Position numbers and translations under genes: made by a program. 51,569 bases of DNA from Burkholderia metallica (GTDB taxonomy: Bacteria; Pseudomonadota; Gammaproteobacteria; Burkholderiales; Burkholderiaceae), in contig NZ_CADFDB010000021.1 in NCBI RefSeq assembly GCF_902832845.1, forward strand, positions 1 through 51,569, written 5' to 3'. Positions 51,466 through 51,569 of this stretch are shown piece by piece. The notes below the pieces were generated by a model. It ran no database searches. It saw only the letters and a program-made list of their open reading frames with translations, and was not told the origin of the DNA. How positions within the stretch are numbered: the first letter of the stretch is position 1; every line of letters starts with the position of its first letter.

Positions 51466-51569
51466 TGATCCTGCCTCGATTCCACGTACAGCAAGAAGTT
51501 TGATAATTTTTAGTCTGTATGGAGAAGAGCATGGCAGAGAACGCGGTACCGAGACGGCAGTACACGAAG
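51466..51569 (+). mobile_element. Second IS3-family copy, cut by the window edge
   Basis: Starts TGATCCTGCCTCGATTCC and is identical for all 104 visible bases to the orfA-side end of the element at 1029-2310 (reverse strand). Left flank 51463-51465 is AGG, the probable target duplication; the partner lies outside the window. Confidence 0.92.
51531..51569 (+). CDS. IS3-family transposase OrfA, partial
   Basis: First 13 codons (MAENAVPRRQYTK) of an orfA identical to 2245-1919. GGAG lies six bases before ATG 51531. Continues past the window. Confidence 0.85.
   Translation, partial: MAENAVPRRQYTK

Noticed and set aside
1-51569. tRNA, rRNA, riboswitch or complete conjugation genes
   Set aside because: None recognised in either strand; no relaxase or mating-pair genes were seen, so mobility by conjugation cannot be claimed from this window.

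Overview
The window looks like part of a large, mosaic plasmid from a Burkholderiaceae bacterium (Burkholderia sensu lato or a close relative; inferred from gene content and codon style, not proven). The plasmid reading is well supported. A ParA/ParB pair (37.2-38.8 kb) lies next to a centromere-like array of 16-bp palindromes. An iteron origin with two opposed repeat clusters (38.9-39.5 kb) precedes a TrfA-like replication initiator (39.6-40.4 kb). A vapBC addiction pair and an H-NS paralogue are also present.

Layout. 1-10.3 kb is a transposon graveyard: an ISNCY/IS1202-type element split by an IS3-family element, an IS110-family transposase split by a complete IS21-family element, then a complete Tn3-family transposase. 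10.4-21.4 kb carries an H-NS-like gene, two HNH-nuclease-like genes (one frameshifted) and a type VI secretion effector module: VgrG, a DUF2169 adaptor, a PAAR-like/Ntox15 DNase effector of the Tde type with its Tdi-like immunity protein, plus a stand-alone TssF baseplate gene. 21.8-26.8 kb holds a conserved phage-like hypothetical, a possible plasmid fertility-inhibition protein, and a leftward cluster of a HEPN-like protein, a small protein, an FRG-domain protein and a membrane zincin, which I flag as a candidate undescribed defence or stress locus. 26.9-34.8 kb is an island of a tyrosine recombinase followed by many small leftward genes with strong ribosome binding sites, including a zinc-ribbon/XRE-like regulator with a clear operator-promoter. 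34.9-36.7 kb has vapBC and an ATP-dependent DNA ligase.

41.4-51.6 kb is an imuB-dnaE2 mutagenesis cassette broken twice. A 6,355-bp Tn3-family transposon (50-bp inverted repeats, TAGTA target duplication) sits inside dnaE2, and an IS3 copy identical at its end to the one at 1-2.3 kb truncates imuB at the right edge. The transposon resolves with a large tyrosine recombinase rather than a serine resolvase, and a loxP-like site lies between it and tnpA.

Four insertions can be read at base level: IS3 in ISNCY, IS21 in IS110, Tn3 in dnaE2 and IS3 in imuB. For the first three both flanks are visible; removing the element and one target copy restores an open reading frame, so these are recent and undecayed insertions. 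All functional calls are from sequence reading and family knowledge; no database search was run.
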